The notes beneath the pieces are model-generated. The model did not search any database and was not told the DNA's origin. It saw nothing but the letters and a program-made list of their open reading frames with translations. 16,228 nt of DNA, from NCBI GenBank assembly GCA_050330055.1, contig JBHJOF010000183.1, forward strand, positions 1-16,228, given 5' to 3'. Below are positions 7,481 to 15,530 of the stretch, in pieces (positions within the stretch are counted from its first letter, which is position 1; each line of letters starts with the position of its first letter). The position numbers and the translations under genes are program-made. Source of the stretch: JBHJOF01 sp050330055 (GTDB lineage Bacteria > Pseudomonadota > Alphaproteobacteria > Kiloniellales > JAKSDN01).

Positions 7481-7507
7481 AAAAAAAGGCTCATCGCGCC
7501 AGCGATG
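7481..7507 (-). terminator. Probable Rho-independent terminator of otsB
   Basis: On the minus strand the stem CATCGC-tggc-GCGATG (7507-7492) is followed, after four bases, by seven T (7487-7481). It lies 45 bp beyond the otsB stop codon and directly adjoins repeat copy 2. Confidence 0.55.
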
Positions 7508-7551
7508 GCGACAGAGACGTAAAGCTTGATCTCCGCTGTCCCGATCCTGCG

Positions 7552-8472
<921 letters not shown>

Positions 8473-8524
8473 CTTGTTCCCTGTCATCCCATGGCGGACG
8501 CGCCACTAAGGTACGGGCGGCGGC

Positions 8525-8538
8525 TTAATCTGGATCAA
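8525..8538 (+). promoter_or_regulatory. FNR/FixK-type site in the otsB / Lon-like divergent gap
   Basis: TTAATCTGGATCAA matches the FNR/ANR/FixK consensus TTGATnnnnATCAA at all but one base. AAGCAT (8561-8566) lies exactly 22 bases downstream, the class II spacing, which would put a transcription start near 8573 and a leader of about 90 bases before the protease ATG at 8662. The site centre is about 60 bp from the otsB start, so it could affect both directions. Confidence 0.6.
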
Positions 8539-8661
8539 GGCGCAGGCGGTTGCGTTGGTCAAGCATGGAGGAATTCATGCACGCCAGCCTGGGGTAGCCT
8601 TGGGGCGCTCGACGCTGCCGCGGCGGGGAGGCTAGTCTGTGCGCCAGCGCAAGGAGGAGGG

Positions 8662-11112
8662 ATGACGAGGCAGACCAAAGGGGGGGCGCCGGCTCAGGTT
8701 GCGCCGAAGACAGCGGCCTTGCCGGCGGCGGCGCTATGCTGGCGCTGCACGGCGGACCAGTTCACCTTCGAGTCGACCGAGGAGCTCGAGGATCTGACCG
8801 AGGTGATCGGCCAGGACCGTGCCGTCGAGGCGATCCGCTTTGCCATCGGCATGGCGCGGCCGGGCTACAACGTTTATGCCCTGGGCCCGGCCGGGACCGG
8901 CAAGCACACTCTGGTGCGACAGTTCCTCGAAGAGCACGCCGCGACGGCCGGCCCTCCCGACGACTGGTGCTACATCGGCAATTTCGGCGACCAGCGCAAG
9001 CCGACCGCGCTCCGGCTCTCAGCCGGCCGCGGCGCGGTCTTCCAGGCCGACATGGAGAGCTTCGTGAACGAGGTGCGCGACGCGCTGCGCAGCGCCTTCG
9101 AGAGCGACCAGTATCGCACCGCCCGGCAGGTCATCGAAGAAGCCTTCAAGGAGCGCCAGGAAGCGGCTATGGGCGAGGTCGAGAAGGAGGCGGAGGCAGA
9201 GCGCATCGCGCTGCTGCGCACGCCGGTCGGCTTCGCCTTCGCGCCGGTCTCCGAGGGCCGCGTGGTCGCGCCCGAGGTCTTCCAGCAGTTCCCGGAAGCG
9301 GAGCGCCAGCGCATCCAGCAGGTGATCGAGGGCCTGCAGAAGAAGCTGCAGGACGTGCTGCGCCAAACCCCGGTGTGGATGAAGGAAACCCGCGAGAAGC
9401 TGCGCAAGCTGAACAACGAGACCGCCACCTTCGCGGTCGGGCACCTGATTGCGGCACTGCGCAAACGCTACGAGGACCTGCCCGCGGTGTTGGCCTATCT
9501 CGACGCGGTCAACGAGGACGTGATCGACAACGTCGAGGCCATCGTAAACGCACCGGAGCGCGGCGCGCCCGGCGCCGCCGAGACGAGCGACGGCCATCCG
9601 CTGTTCCGCCGCTACCGCGTCAACCTGATCGTTGACAACCAGGGCCAGCAGCATGCCCCGGTGATCTACGAGGACGATCCGAACTACGATCGCCTGATCG
9701 GCCGGGTCGAGCACCGCGCGGAGATGGGCGCGCTCCTGACCGACTTCCACCTAATCCGCGCCGGCGCCCTGCACCGCGCCAACGGCGGCTATCTGATGCT
9801 CGACGCGCTCAAGCTGTTGACCAAGCCGATGGCCTGGGACGGCCTCAAGCGCGTGCTCAAGGCCCGCGAGATCCGCATCGAATCGGCGATGCAGGCCATG
9901 GGGCTGCTCAGCACCGTGACCCTGGAGCCGGAGCCAATCCCGCTCGACGTCAAGGTCGTGCTGGTCGGCGAGCGGCTGCTCTACTACCTGCTGGCCGAGC
10001 TCGACCCGGAGTTCGGCCGCCTGTTCAAGGTGGCGGCCGACTTCGACGAACGCATCGAGCGCAACGCCGACAACAGCCTGCGCATGGCCCGGCTGCTCGC
10101 GACCATGGCCCGGCGGGAGAAGCTGCGGCCCTTCGACGGCGGCGGCGTCGCCCGCGCGCTCGAGTTCAGCGCCCGCCAGGCCGGTGACAGCGAGCGCCTC
10201 TCGACCATGCTCGAGGAGCTGGCCGACCTGTTGCGCGAGGCCGACTACTGGGCCGGCGTCAACGGCCGCGCGCGGGTCGGCAAGGACGATGTGCAACAGG
10301 CGGTCGATGCCCAGGTGCATCGCCTCGACCGCGTGCGTGAGCGCATCCAGGAGGAGATCCGCCGCGGCACCATCATGATCGACAGCCAGGGCAGGACGGT
10401 CGGCCAGGTCAACGGCCTCTCGGTCATGCAGCTCGGCGGCTTCGCCTTCGGCCGGCCGAGCCGCATCACCGCCCGCATCCGCCTCGGCAAGGGCGAGGTG
10501 ATCGACATCGAGCGCGAGGTGGCGCTGGGCGGGCCGCTGCATTCCAAGGGCGTGCTGATCCTCGGCGGTTACCTGAGTGCGCACTATGCGCACGAGCGGC
10601 CGCTGTCGCTCTCGGCCAGCCTGGTGTTCGAGCAGTCCTATGGCGGCGTCGATGGCGACAGCGCCTCCTCGGCCGAGCTCTACGCGCTGCTCTCGGCGAT
10701 CGCCGAAGTGCCGATCGACCAGTCCTTTGCCGTCACCGGCTCGGTCAACCAGTACGGCCAGGTGCAGGCGATCGGCGGGGTCAACGAGAAGATCGAGGGT
10801 TTCTTCGATCTCTGCGCGGCGCGCGGTCTGACCGGATCGCAGGGCGTGCTGGTGCCGGCGGCGAACGTCAAGCACCTGATGCTGCACCGCCGGGTGGTCG
10901 AGGCGGCGGAAGCCGGCCAGTTCCACGTCTACCCGGTTGAAACCATCGACCAGGGCATCGAGATACTGACCGGGATGCCGGCGGGCGAGCGCGACGCGGA
11001 CGGCCGCTTTCCCGAGGGCACGCTGAACCATCGGGTGGAGAGCCGCTTAATCGACCTGGCGGACAAGCGCCGCGCCTTCGGCGCGCTGCAGAGAGGAGAG
11101 GGCGCACCATGA
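8662..11112 (+). CDS. Lon-family AAA+ ATP-dependent protease (AAA_32 / YcbZ-like)
   Basis: This 816-residue protein is a Lon-like protease of the group with an atypical ATPase, relatives of E. coli YcbZ, not housekeeping Lon. Walker A is GPAGTGKHT (75-83, K81). A long helical coiled-coil insertion covers about 140-290. The Walker B region is GGYLMLDALKLL (375-386), unusual in lacking the DE pair, as in this family. A sensor/arginine region surrounds ELDPEFGRLFKV. The C-terminal Lon protease domain (about 560-770) has the Ser-Lys dyad, S667 in DGDSASSAE and K710 in GGVNEKIEGF. The start is set by AAGGAGGAGG just upstream; an open frame runs back to 8137 but is antisense to otsB and not coding. 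It overlaps the next gene by ATGA and is preceded by an FNR-like promoter, suggesting a low-oxygen or stress role. Confidence 0.93.
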   Translation: MTRQTKGGAPAQVAPKTAALPAAALCWRCTADQFTFESTEELEDLTEVIGQDRAVEAIRFAIGMARPGYNVYALGPAGTGKHTLVRQFLEEHAATAGPPDDWCYIGNFGDQRKPTALRLSAGRGAVFQADMESFVNEVRDALRSAFESDQYRTARQVIEEAFKERQEAAMGEVEKEAEAERIALLRTPVGFAFAPVSEGRVVAPEVFQQFPEAERQRIQQVIEGLQKKLQDVLRQTPVWMKETREKLRKLNNETATFAVGHLIAALRKRYEDLPAVLAYLDAVNEDVIDNVEAIVNAPERGAPGAAETSDGHPLFRRYRVNLIVDNQGQQHAPVIYEDDPNYDRLIGRVEHRAEMGALLTDFHLIRAGALHRANGGYLMLDALKLLTKPMAWDGLKRVLKAREIRIESAMQAMGLLSTVTLEPEPIPLDVKVVLVGERLLYYLLAELDPEFGRLFKVAADFDERIERNADNSLRMARLLATMARREKLRPFDGGGVARALEFSARQAGDSERLSTMLEELADLLREADYWAGVNGRARVGKDDVQQAVDAQVHRLDRVRERIQEEIRRGTIMIDSQGRTVGQVNGLSVMQLGGFAFGRPSRITARIRLGKGEVIDIEREVALGGPLHSKGVLILGGYLSAHYAHERPLSLSASLVFEQSYGGVDGDSASSAELYALLSAIAEVPIDQSFAVTGSVNQYGQVQAIGGVNEKIEGFFDLCAARGLTGSQGVLVPAANVKHLMLHRRVVEAAEAGQFHVYPVETIDQGIEILTGMPAGERDADGRFPEGTLNHRVESRLIDLADKRRAFGALQRGEGAP

Positions 11113-11924
11113 CCACGCTTGCTGCGCGCCAGCTAAGGCGCGTCCTGGTGGCGCTGGACCCGGCGGCGCAGTGCCGCGCGGCGCTGGAGACCGCGGCGCG
11201 CCTGGCGGCCGAACGCGAGGCCGAGCTGGTCGGGATCTTCGTCGAGGAGGCTGACCTGCTGCAGGCCGCCGCCCTGCCGGTGACGCAGGTGATCCGCGAC
11301 ACCGATTTCATGCTCGACGCGCTCGACCCCAGCAAGATGCAGCAGGGGCTGCGCGCCTGGGCGGCACAGGCGCGCGCCGCGCTCGACGCCGTGGCCGCGC
11401 GCTGGCACGTGCAGGCCTCCTTCCGGGTTATCCGGGGCAGCGTCGGCGAGGCCCTGCTGGCCGAGGCCGACGGCTACGAGCTGATCGCGCTCGGCACCGT
11501 CAGCCGGGCGTCGCAGCGCCGCCGCTTCGGCGGCACCGCACGCCTGATAGCGCGCGCTGCGCCCTGCGCGGTGCTGCTGATGCGCGGCGTCCAGCAGCCC
11601 GGCGAAGCGGTCGTGGTGCTCTATGAGGGCTCCGAGCAGGCGCTCGCGCTGGGCCGCGAGCTGGCCGATCTCAACGGCCAGCCGCTGAGCGTGCTGGCGC
11701 CGGGTGAGGCGCTGGCCGAGGCGGCCAGGGCCTGGCTCGCCGAACGGGGCCCTGACGCCAAGGTCGAGGTGCTGGCGGAGACGGCGGCCGCGCCGCTCGC
11801 CGCTCGGCTCGGCCGGGCGGCGGCCGGCATTGTGGTGCTGGAGCGAAAAGGTAAGCTGGGCGGCCAGATCGACGTCGAGGCCGTGCTCGCCGGGCCGGCG
11901 AGCTCGATCGTCCTGGTCGGCTGA
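11109..11924 (+). CDS. Universal stress protein family (UspA-like, probably tandem)
   Basis: This 271-residue protein is about twice the length of a single Usp domain. The N-terminal half begins RRVLVALDPAAQCRAALETA and ends with the typical ATP-loop region GTVSRASQRRRFGGTARLIA then APCAVLLM; the second glycine of the G-x2-G-x9-G(S/T) motif is replaced, so nucleotide binding is uncertain. The second half (about 157-271) keeps the Usp pattern weakly (VVVLYEGSEQALALGRELA... ASSIVLVG) and looks degenerate. Its ATG overlaps the stop of the Lon-like gene (ATGA), so translation is probably coupled and the two proteins likely act together. AGAGAGGAGAG gives the ribosome site. Usp proteins are common members of FNR/ANR regulons, in line with the upstream site. 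Confidence 0.85.
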   Translation: MTTLAARQLRRVLVALDPAAQCRAALETAARLAAEREAELVGIFVEEADLLQAAALPVTQVIRDTDFMLDALDPSKMQQGLRAWAAQARAALDAVAARWHVQASFRVIRGSVGEALLAEADGYELIALGTVSRASQRRRFGGTARLIARAAPCAVLLMRGVQQPGEAVVVLYEGSEQALALGRELADLNGQPLSVLAPGEALAEAARAWLAERGPDAKVEVLAETAAAPLAARLGRAAAGIVVLERKGKLGGQIDVEAVLAGPASSIVLVG

Positions 11925-12001
11925 GGCCGCCCCTGGCAAGGGCCCGCGGAACGCGGCGGATGGGGACTGCGCGTCAACACGAGCAACAGCAAGGAAGGAC
12001 C

Positions 12002-12205
12002 ATGACGAGCGAGGCAACGGAGGCGCGGCTGGTCAAGCTGGAAAGCTTGGTCGCGCAGAACCAGAAGACCATCGAAGAGCTGAACGAGGTCGTGGTGGAC
12101 CAGGGTCAGCAGCTCGACCGGCTCAAGGGCGAGATCGAGGTGCTCGGGCGTGAGATCCTGCTGCAGACCGAGGGCGAGGCCGGTCCCCACATCAAGGCGG
12201 GCTAG
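12002..12205 (+). CDS. slyX: SlyX-family coiled-coil protein
   Basis: This 67-residue, mostly helical coiled-coil protein has the SlyX hallmark: LVKLESLVAQNQKTIEELNE then VVVDQGQQLDRLKGEIEVL, close in pattern to the usual length of about 70. The function of SlyX is not well established. AAGGAAGGACC before the ATG supports this start; an in-frame ATG 42 bases upstream has no such site. It follows the Usp gene by 77 bp on the same strand and may be the last gene of the protease-Usp transcript. Confidence 0.8.
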   Translation: MTSEATEARLVKLESLVAQNQKTIEELNEVVVDQGQQLDRLKGEIEVLGREILLQTEGEAGPHIKAG

Positions 12206-12307
12206 CCCACCGGTCCTCCGCGGTCGGCCCTTTCCAGTCGATCCCCAGGGCATCGACACATCTCAGGCAGGAGAGGCTCGCCCCTGCCACGGCTGCAGCG
12301 CTGCGCA

Positions 12308-12435
12308 GTCGTCCCGACACTTGTTGCCGGGACCCATCGACCTATCCGTGTCACGGGCCAACGCCATTGGGTCCCGGGGACAAGCCCCGCCTGCGCGGCC
12401 GAAGCCGCTTCGGCGCGGCGAAGGCCCGGGACGAC
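12308..12435. repeat. 128-bp inverted-repeat element (MITE/REP-like)
   Basis: The element is bounded by perfect 9-bp inverted ends, GTCGTCCCG (12308-12316) and CGGGACGAC (12427-12435). Inside, a 17-base arm at 12320-12336 (CTTGTTGCCGGGACCCA) pairs with 12368-12384 at 15 of 17 positions. The right half holds a separate perfect hairpin GCCGAAG-ccg-CTTCGGC (12398-12414). It is unrelated in sequence to the other two repeat types here. It lies downstream of slyX. It resembles dispersed 'gtcgtcccgg... gggacgac' palindromes known in alphaproteobacteria. Confidence 0.75.
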
Positions 12436-12672
12436 AGTGGTGTGTGTAACTGCATTGTGAGACCGCCGCGCGAAAGTGTGAATCCTGTAGGGTCGATCCG
12501 GGAGGCTGGGCCCTGCCGACGGACTTTGCCCCGAAGCCCCAAAGGCAGCAATCCCCTGCCTTTTCCGTGCTTTAGCGGGTCCGCCCGGCGTCCCGTCCGG
12601 GCGCGGCCTTCAGGCTCTGTAAACCAATCTCTGCTACCCGATGCGGTGGCAATCCGCCTCTAAGGTACAGCA
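12436..12672. other. Intergenic stretch before the 86-residue gene, no gene seen
   Basis: I find no credible ORF or known RNA signature (SRP, 6S, tmRNA, RNase P landmarks are absent). It contains one clean hairpin at 12541-12563 and other GC-rich self-complementary bits. Promoter elements for the downstream gene are not obvious; the bases before the ATG (TAAGGTACAGCA) give only a weak ribosome site. Confidence 0.5.
12541..12563. terminator. 8-bp hairpin, possible terminator
   Basis: AAAGGCAG pairs perfectly with CTGCCTTT around a seven-base loop, followed by one more T. It could end transcripts from either side, but the T-run is only four long counting the stem. Confidence 0.4.
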
Positions 12673-12933
12673 ATGACGAAGTTTCTCGTGACCGAAGAGA
12701 ATCCGACCGGCTACAAACTGGAGGAGATCCTTGCGGTAATCCGCAAGGATATCATCCTTCGAGCTACGCGAATCCTGGACGATGACCGCGCGCAGGCGCG
12801 CCACGTCCTGGAGAACAACATCAAGATTCTGAACATGCTGACCGAGTGCATCCACCTGGCCGAGGACAGCACCAAGACGCTTGACCACGCCTTCGGCCCG
12901 CACAAGGACGGCGAACCCAGAATCGGCGTCTAG
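12673..12933 (+). CDS. Unrecognised conserved-looking small protein, 86 residues
   Basis: MTKFLVTEEN begins an 86-residue protein of mixed charge with no signal peptide or membrane segment. Its middle is a run of amphipathic helix (EEILAVIRKDIILRATRILD, then ARHVLENNIKILNMLTECI), pointing to a compact helical cytosolic protein. It has one cysteine. I do not recognise a family. Coding character is good: codon usage is varied but protein-like, there are no low-complexity runs, and it contrasts with the antisense frames. The ribosome site is weak (AAGGT). It stands alone between a repeat-bearing gap and the heat-shock gene. Confidence 0.7.
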   Translation: MTKFLVTEENPTGYKLEEILAVIRKDIILRATRILDDDRAQARHVLENNIKILNMLTECIHLAEDSTKTLDHAFGPHKDGEPRIGV

Positions 12934-13080
12934 CCCGCCCGATCTCCGCGGCTAGTGGGCGCACCCGGAGCGACGACGCGCCGATAAGCGGACTGTGCGC
13001 TGAGCGCCAATTCATTGGAAAACAACTGAATCGCCTGCATCCCCGGCGGCCCCGGGTGCTGGGCCGGCTGGTCCCCGGCC

Positions 13081-13105
13081 GCTTGAAGCTCGGCCCCGGC
13101 CATAC
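13081..13105 (+). promoter_or_regulatory. Candidate heat-shock (sigma-32) promoter of hsp20
   Basis: GCTTGAA (13081-13087) and GGCCATAC (13098-13105) resemble the sigma-32 boxes GGCTTGA and CCCCATnT. The spacer (about 11 bases) is slightly short. A start near 13112 would place the first leader hairpin at its very 5' end and give a leader of about 110 bases. Confidence 0.35.
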
Positions 13106-13117
13106 CACATTAACACT

Positions 13118-13213
13118 CGGCGGTGCCGGAAATCGGGCCGCCGCGCTCTGGAAGGCCGCGGACACGGATTTCGGGGCGCTTTGGACGGCAGCCCTTGCTC
13201 ATGGTCGAGGAGG
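13118..13213 (+). promoter_or_regulatory. ROSE-like RNA thermometer in the hsp20 leader
   Basis: ROSE elements are 5' leaders of small heat-shock genes in alpha- and gammaproteobacteria that hide the ribosome site until heated. The hallmark is a U(U/C)GCU strand opposite the Shine-Dalgarno, with a G-G mismatch. Here CTTGCTC (13194-13200) pairs with GAGGAGG (13207-13213), the ribosome site, with G13197 opposite G13210 and a six-base loop. An upstream hairpin is formed by CGGCGG (13118-13123) and CCGCCG (13138-13143). The start codon follows at 13223. Confidence 0.62.
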
Positions 13214-13222
13214 ACGCCCAGC

Positions 13223-13714
13223 ATGACCCGCCTGTCACTTTTCAATTCGCCGCTGCTGCTCGGCTTCGATCATTTCGAGCGGGCGGTCGACCGTATCTCG
13301 AAAACCGCCACCGACGGCTACCCGCCCTACAACGTCGAGCAGCTCGCCGAGAACCGCCTGCGCATCACCGTGGCGGTGGCCGGCTTCGCGGCCGAGGACC
13401 TGCAGGTCCAGGTCGAGGACAATCAGCTCATGATCCGCGGCAAGCAGAGCCCGGAGCCGGAGCGCGTCTACCTGCACCAGGGTATCGCCGCGCGCCAGTT
13501 CCAGCGCAGTTTCGTGCTGGCCGAGGGCATTGAGGTCATCGGCGCGGCGCTCGACAACGGCTTGCTGCACGTCGATCTCGAGCGGCCGTTGGTCGAGCCC
13601 AAGGTGCGCACGGTCGCCATCAAGTCGAGCGGTCCGGCACAGCCGGAAACCATCGAGGCAGCGGCGTCCGACAAGCCGCGCAAGGCGGCGTCACGTCAGG
13701 CGGCGGAGTCTTGA
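13223..13714 (+). CDS. Hsp20 family small heat-shock protein (IbpA-like)
   Basis: This 163-residue ATP-independent holdase chaperone binds unfolding proteins in large oligomers. The N-terminus (MTRLSLFNSPLLLGFDHFER) matches alphaproteobacterial IbpA/HspA proteins. The alpha-crystallin domain spans about residues 33-140, with YNVEQLAENRLRITVAVAGF at its start and the hallmark A-x3-NGLL (AALDNGLLHVDLERP) near its end. The C-terminus (about 140-163) is a variable Ala/Lys-rich tail. The start at 13223 is fixed by GAGGAGG nine bases upstream and by family N-termini. The leader has a ROSE-like thermometer and a sigma-32-like promoter. DUF1150 follows 85 bp downstream, the usual alphaproteobacterial arrangement. 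Confidence 0.94.
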   Translation: MTRLSLFNSPLLLGFDHFERAVDRISKTATDGYPPYNVEQLAENRLRITVAVAGFAAEDLQVQVEDNQLMIRGKQSPEPERVYLHQGIAARQFQRSFVLAEGIEVIGAALDNGLLHVDLERPLVEPKVRTVAIKSSGPAQPETIEAAASDKPRKAASRQAAES

Positions 13715-13799
13715 TGACCGCGGCAAGCCGCAAAGAGGGCTTCCGCGCCCAGGGGATCCAGCCAGTAGGATTGGATGAGGATCCAGGAAGGATAGGCAG

Positions 13800-14018
13800 A
13801 TGAACAACGCACCCCAGAAGCTCTCACAGATCTCGGCCCAGGACTTCCTCGCCCTGGGCATGAACGACATGGCCTACGTCAAGCCGGTCGTGATCGACCA
13901 GCAGCCGCTGTTCGCGGTGCACGCGGCGGACGGCCGGCAGATCGCGGTCATGCCCAGTCGCGAGGTCGCCTTCGCCACCGTGCGGCACAACGACCTGGAG
14001 CCGCTCTACGTGCATTGA
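13800..14018 (+). CDS. DUF1150 family protein
   Basis: This 72-residue protein matches DUF1150, a family found almost only in alphaproteobacteria and typically next to hsp20. The family pattern is clear: LSQISAQDFLALGMNDMAYV, KPVVIDQQPLFAVHAADG, then MPSREVAFATVRHNDLEPLY and a final VH. It has no signal peptide or membrane segment. AGGAAGGAT precedes the ATG. The function is unknown; co-location with hsp20 suggests a role in the heat or proteotoxic stress response and probably joint transcription, though a separate leader of 85 bp lies between them. Confidence 0.88.
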   Translation: MNNAPQKLSQISAQDFLALGMNDMAYVKPVVIDQQPLFAVHAADGRQIAVMPSREVAFATVRHNDLEPLYVH

Positions 14019-14058
14019 TGAGGCGGCCGGCGCGGCGATTCGGTCCGGCCGGTTTTGC

Positions 14059-14204
14059 CACCCTCACCCTCCCAAGCGTCCTGCGGCCGCTTGGGCCCCT
14101 CCCTCTCCCCTCGAGGGAGAGGGCATTTCAGCGCGCCATTTTTCCCTCTCCCTCGGAGGGGAGAGGGAGGGGCCCATCGCGCAAGCGATGGGAGGGTGAG
14201 GGTG
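14059..14204 (+). repeat. GC-rich palindromic repeat, copy 3 (complete)
   Basis: This 146-bp copy has the same outer boundary, CACCCTCACCCTCCCA and its complement, and the same orientation as copies 1 and 2. Side hairpins are CCCAAGCG/CGCTTGGG (left, perfect) and CCCATCGC-gcaa-GCGATGGG (right, perfect). The centre differs from copies 1 and 2. The A-run and extra hairpin after copies 1 and 2 are absent. It lies between the convergent DUF1150 and ptsN genes. Confidence 0.88.
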
Positions 14205-14268
14205 ATTCCAAAGAAACCCACGCGCACGTGATGAGCAGCAGCGTCTGCGTTGTTTCCGTGCAGATGCC

Positions 14269-14733
14269 TCAGGCGGCGTGGCTGGCCGCCGACTCGGTCA
14301 GCAGGGCGTATATGGCGTCGGCCGAATCACTGCCGCGCAGCTTCTCGCACATCGTCGGATCGCGCAGCAGGCGCGAGATGCGGGCCAGCGCCTTGAGGTG
14401 ATCGGCGCCCGCCGTCTCCGGTGCCAGCAAGAGGCAGATCAGGTCGACCGGCTGCTCGTCGATGGCGTCGAACTCGATCGGCGTGTCGAGCCGGGCGAAA
14501 AGGCCATAGAGACGATCCAGGTCGGGCAGCTTGCCGTGCGGGATGGCGATGCCGTTGCCCACGCCCGTGGTGCCGAGGCGCTCGCGCTCGATCAGCACCT
14601 CGAAGATCGCCCTTTCGCTCTGTCCGGTGATCTCCGCCGCCCGCTTCGCCAGCTCTTGCAGCGCCTGCTTCTTGCTGGTCACGCGCAGCTTCGCGATGAT
14701 GCCGGACGGGTCGATCATGTCAGCGATGTCCAT
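14269..14733 (-). CDS. ptsN: Nitrogen-regulatory PTS EIIA component (EIIA-Ntr)
   Basis: This 154-residue cytosolic phosphoacceptor is the end of the PTS-Ntr chain (PtsP, NPr, EIIA-Ntr), which regulates potassium, nitrogen and stress responses rather than sugar uptake. The active-site histidine is H66 in GIAIPHGKLP. The rest of the family pattern is present: VTSKKQALQELA, VLIERERLGTTGVGNG, LICLLLAPETAGADHLKALA. Length is normal. AAGGGATC precedes the ATG. It lies 39 bp downstream of hpf on the same strand, the conserved order hpf-ptsN, and is transcribed from the hpf promoter at 15447-15475. The gene rpoN, usually upstream of this pair, is not present in the window. Confidence 0.95.
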   Translation of the reverse strand: MDIADMIDPSGIIAKLRVTSKKQALQELAKRAAEITGQSERAIFEVLIERERLGTTGVGNGIAIPHGKLPDLDRLYGLFARLDTPIEFDAIDEQPVDLICLLLAPETAGADHLKALARISRLLRDPTMCEKLRGSDSADAIYALLTESAASHAA

Positions 14734-14772
14734 AATGATCCCTTGTTCTCTGACGGCGCCAGCTTGCGGTAC

Positions 14773-15357
14773 TCAGGCGCTGCGATTGCCGCGCGGGTCG
14801 ATCCAGCCGATGTTTCCATCCTGGCGCCGGTAAATCATGTTGAGGCCTCCGTGGGCGCTGTTGCGGAACAGCATGGCCGGCAGATCGGCCAGGTCCATGC
14901 GCATCACCGCCTCGCTCACCGTGAGGCTGGGAATATCCGTGGTCATCTCGGCCACCACCGTCGGCTGGCCGTTCAGACTTGCCTCGGTCTCCTCATCGGA
15001 CTCGCCGTTGGCGAGGATAAACTGCTGCGCCGGCAGCGGCGCCTGCTCGGGCGTCACTTCTTTGTGATGGTCGCGCAGCCGCCGCTTGTAGCGCCTAAGG
15101 CGCTTGGACAGCCGCTCGGCCGCGGCGTCGAAGGCGGCGTAGGCGTCGCCGGCTTCGCCCTGCGCCTCGAGCTGGATGTTGCGCCCGACGTGCGCCGTCA
15201 CCACGGCGCGAAAGAGGTGCGCTTCCGGGGACAGCGTCACATGGGCGTCGATCGCGGTGCCGAAATACTTGCTCAACATCCTGTCGAGGCTGTCCGCAAT
15301 ATGGCTGCGGAGGGCGTCGCCAACGTCGAGCTGTTTCCCTTTGACGGAGAGCTGCAT
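14773..15357 (-). CDS. hpf: Ribosome hibernation promoting factor, long form
   Basis: This 194-residue long HPF has an N-terminal S30AE domain (about 1-100, MQLSVKGKQLDVGDALRSHI to the basic SKRLRRYKRRLRDHHKE) that occupies the decoding site. A linker follows, then a C-terminal dimerisation domain (about 140-190, VSEAVMRMDLADLPAMLFRN, then GGLNMIYRRQDGNIGWIDP) that joins two 70S ribosomes into a 100S dimer in stationary phase. The internal ATG at 15357 is chosen because family members begin here; the open frame continues 17 codons upstream to 15408 without homology. No strong ribosome site precedes it. A sigma-70 promoter gives a leader of about 80 bases. ptsN follows 39 bp downstream. Confidence 0.94.
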   Translation of the reverse strand: MQLSVKGKQLDVGDALRSHIADSLDRMLSKYFGTAIDAHVTLSPEAHLFRAVVTAHVGRNIQLEAQGEAGDAYAAFDAAAERLSKRLRRYKRRLRDHHKEVTPEQAPLPAQQFILANGESDEETEASLNGQPTVVAEMTTDIPSLTVSEAVMRMDLADLPAMLFRNSAHGGLNMIYRRQDGNIGWIDPRGNRSA

Positions 15358-15446
15358 TCGAGCCGAATGTTGGAATCCAAGATAACGGGAGCGCCCGCGC
15401 TGCCCCAAGGGACGCCGGACCGGGTCCGAGCCGTCAACGGGGGCGC

Positions 15447-15475
15447 ACCTTAGAGTTGGCCTTGTTTCCTGTCAA
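15447..15475 (-). promoter_or_regulatory. Sigma-70 promoter of hpf-ptsN
   Basis: On the minus strand a perfect TTGACA (15475-15470) is followed after exactly 17 bases by TAAGGT (15452-15447). A start near 15440 would give a leader of about 83 bases to the hpf ATG at 15357. This is the best match to a housekeeping promoter in the window. Confidence 0.65.
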
Positions 15476-15500
15476 TAGCGGCTGGCGGCCTTTTCCCGGC

Positions 15501-15530
15501 TTGCCGAGGTCAATATAACCATATGATAAT
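15501..15530 (+). promoter_or_regulatory. Possible rightward promoter with nearby inverted repeat
   Basis: TTGCCG (15501-15506), 18 bases, then GATAAT (15525-15530) could drive the methyltransferase gene, leaving a leader of about 175 bases. The AT-rich patch also holds TCAATAT (15510-15516) and ATATTGA (15529-15535), a perfect 7-bp inverted repeat. The remaining leader (15540-15713) is GC-rich, with a hairpin GGGGCCT-cgaaa-AGGCCCC at 15622-15640 and no ORF I can support. Confidence 0.35.

Noticed and set aside
9751..11031. Minus-strand 426-codon open frame opposite the Lon-like protease
   Set aside because: Shadow frame with no recognisable domain and biased composition.
12351..12551. Minus-strand 66-codon ORF
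   Set aside because: It lies across the inverted-repeat element and its translation is Arg/Pro/Gly-rich and unprotein-like.
13007..13018. CCAAT-TC-ATTGG palindrome upstream of hsp20 as an operator
   Set aside because: A 5-bp half-site pair about 65-95 bp upstream of the candidate promoter, with no regulator to link to it; too weak to call.
13201..13203. ATG in the loop of the hsp20 leader as an alternative start
   Set aside because: It is out of frame with hsp20 and has no ribosome site; it is most likely incidental.
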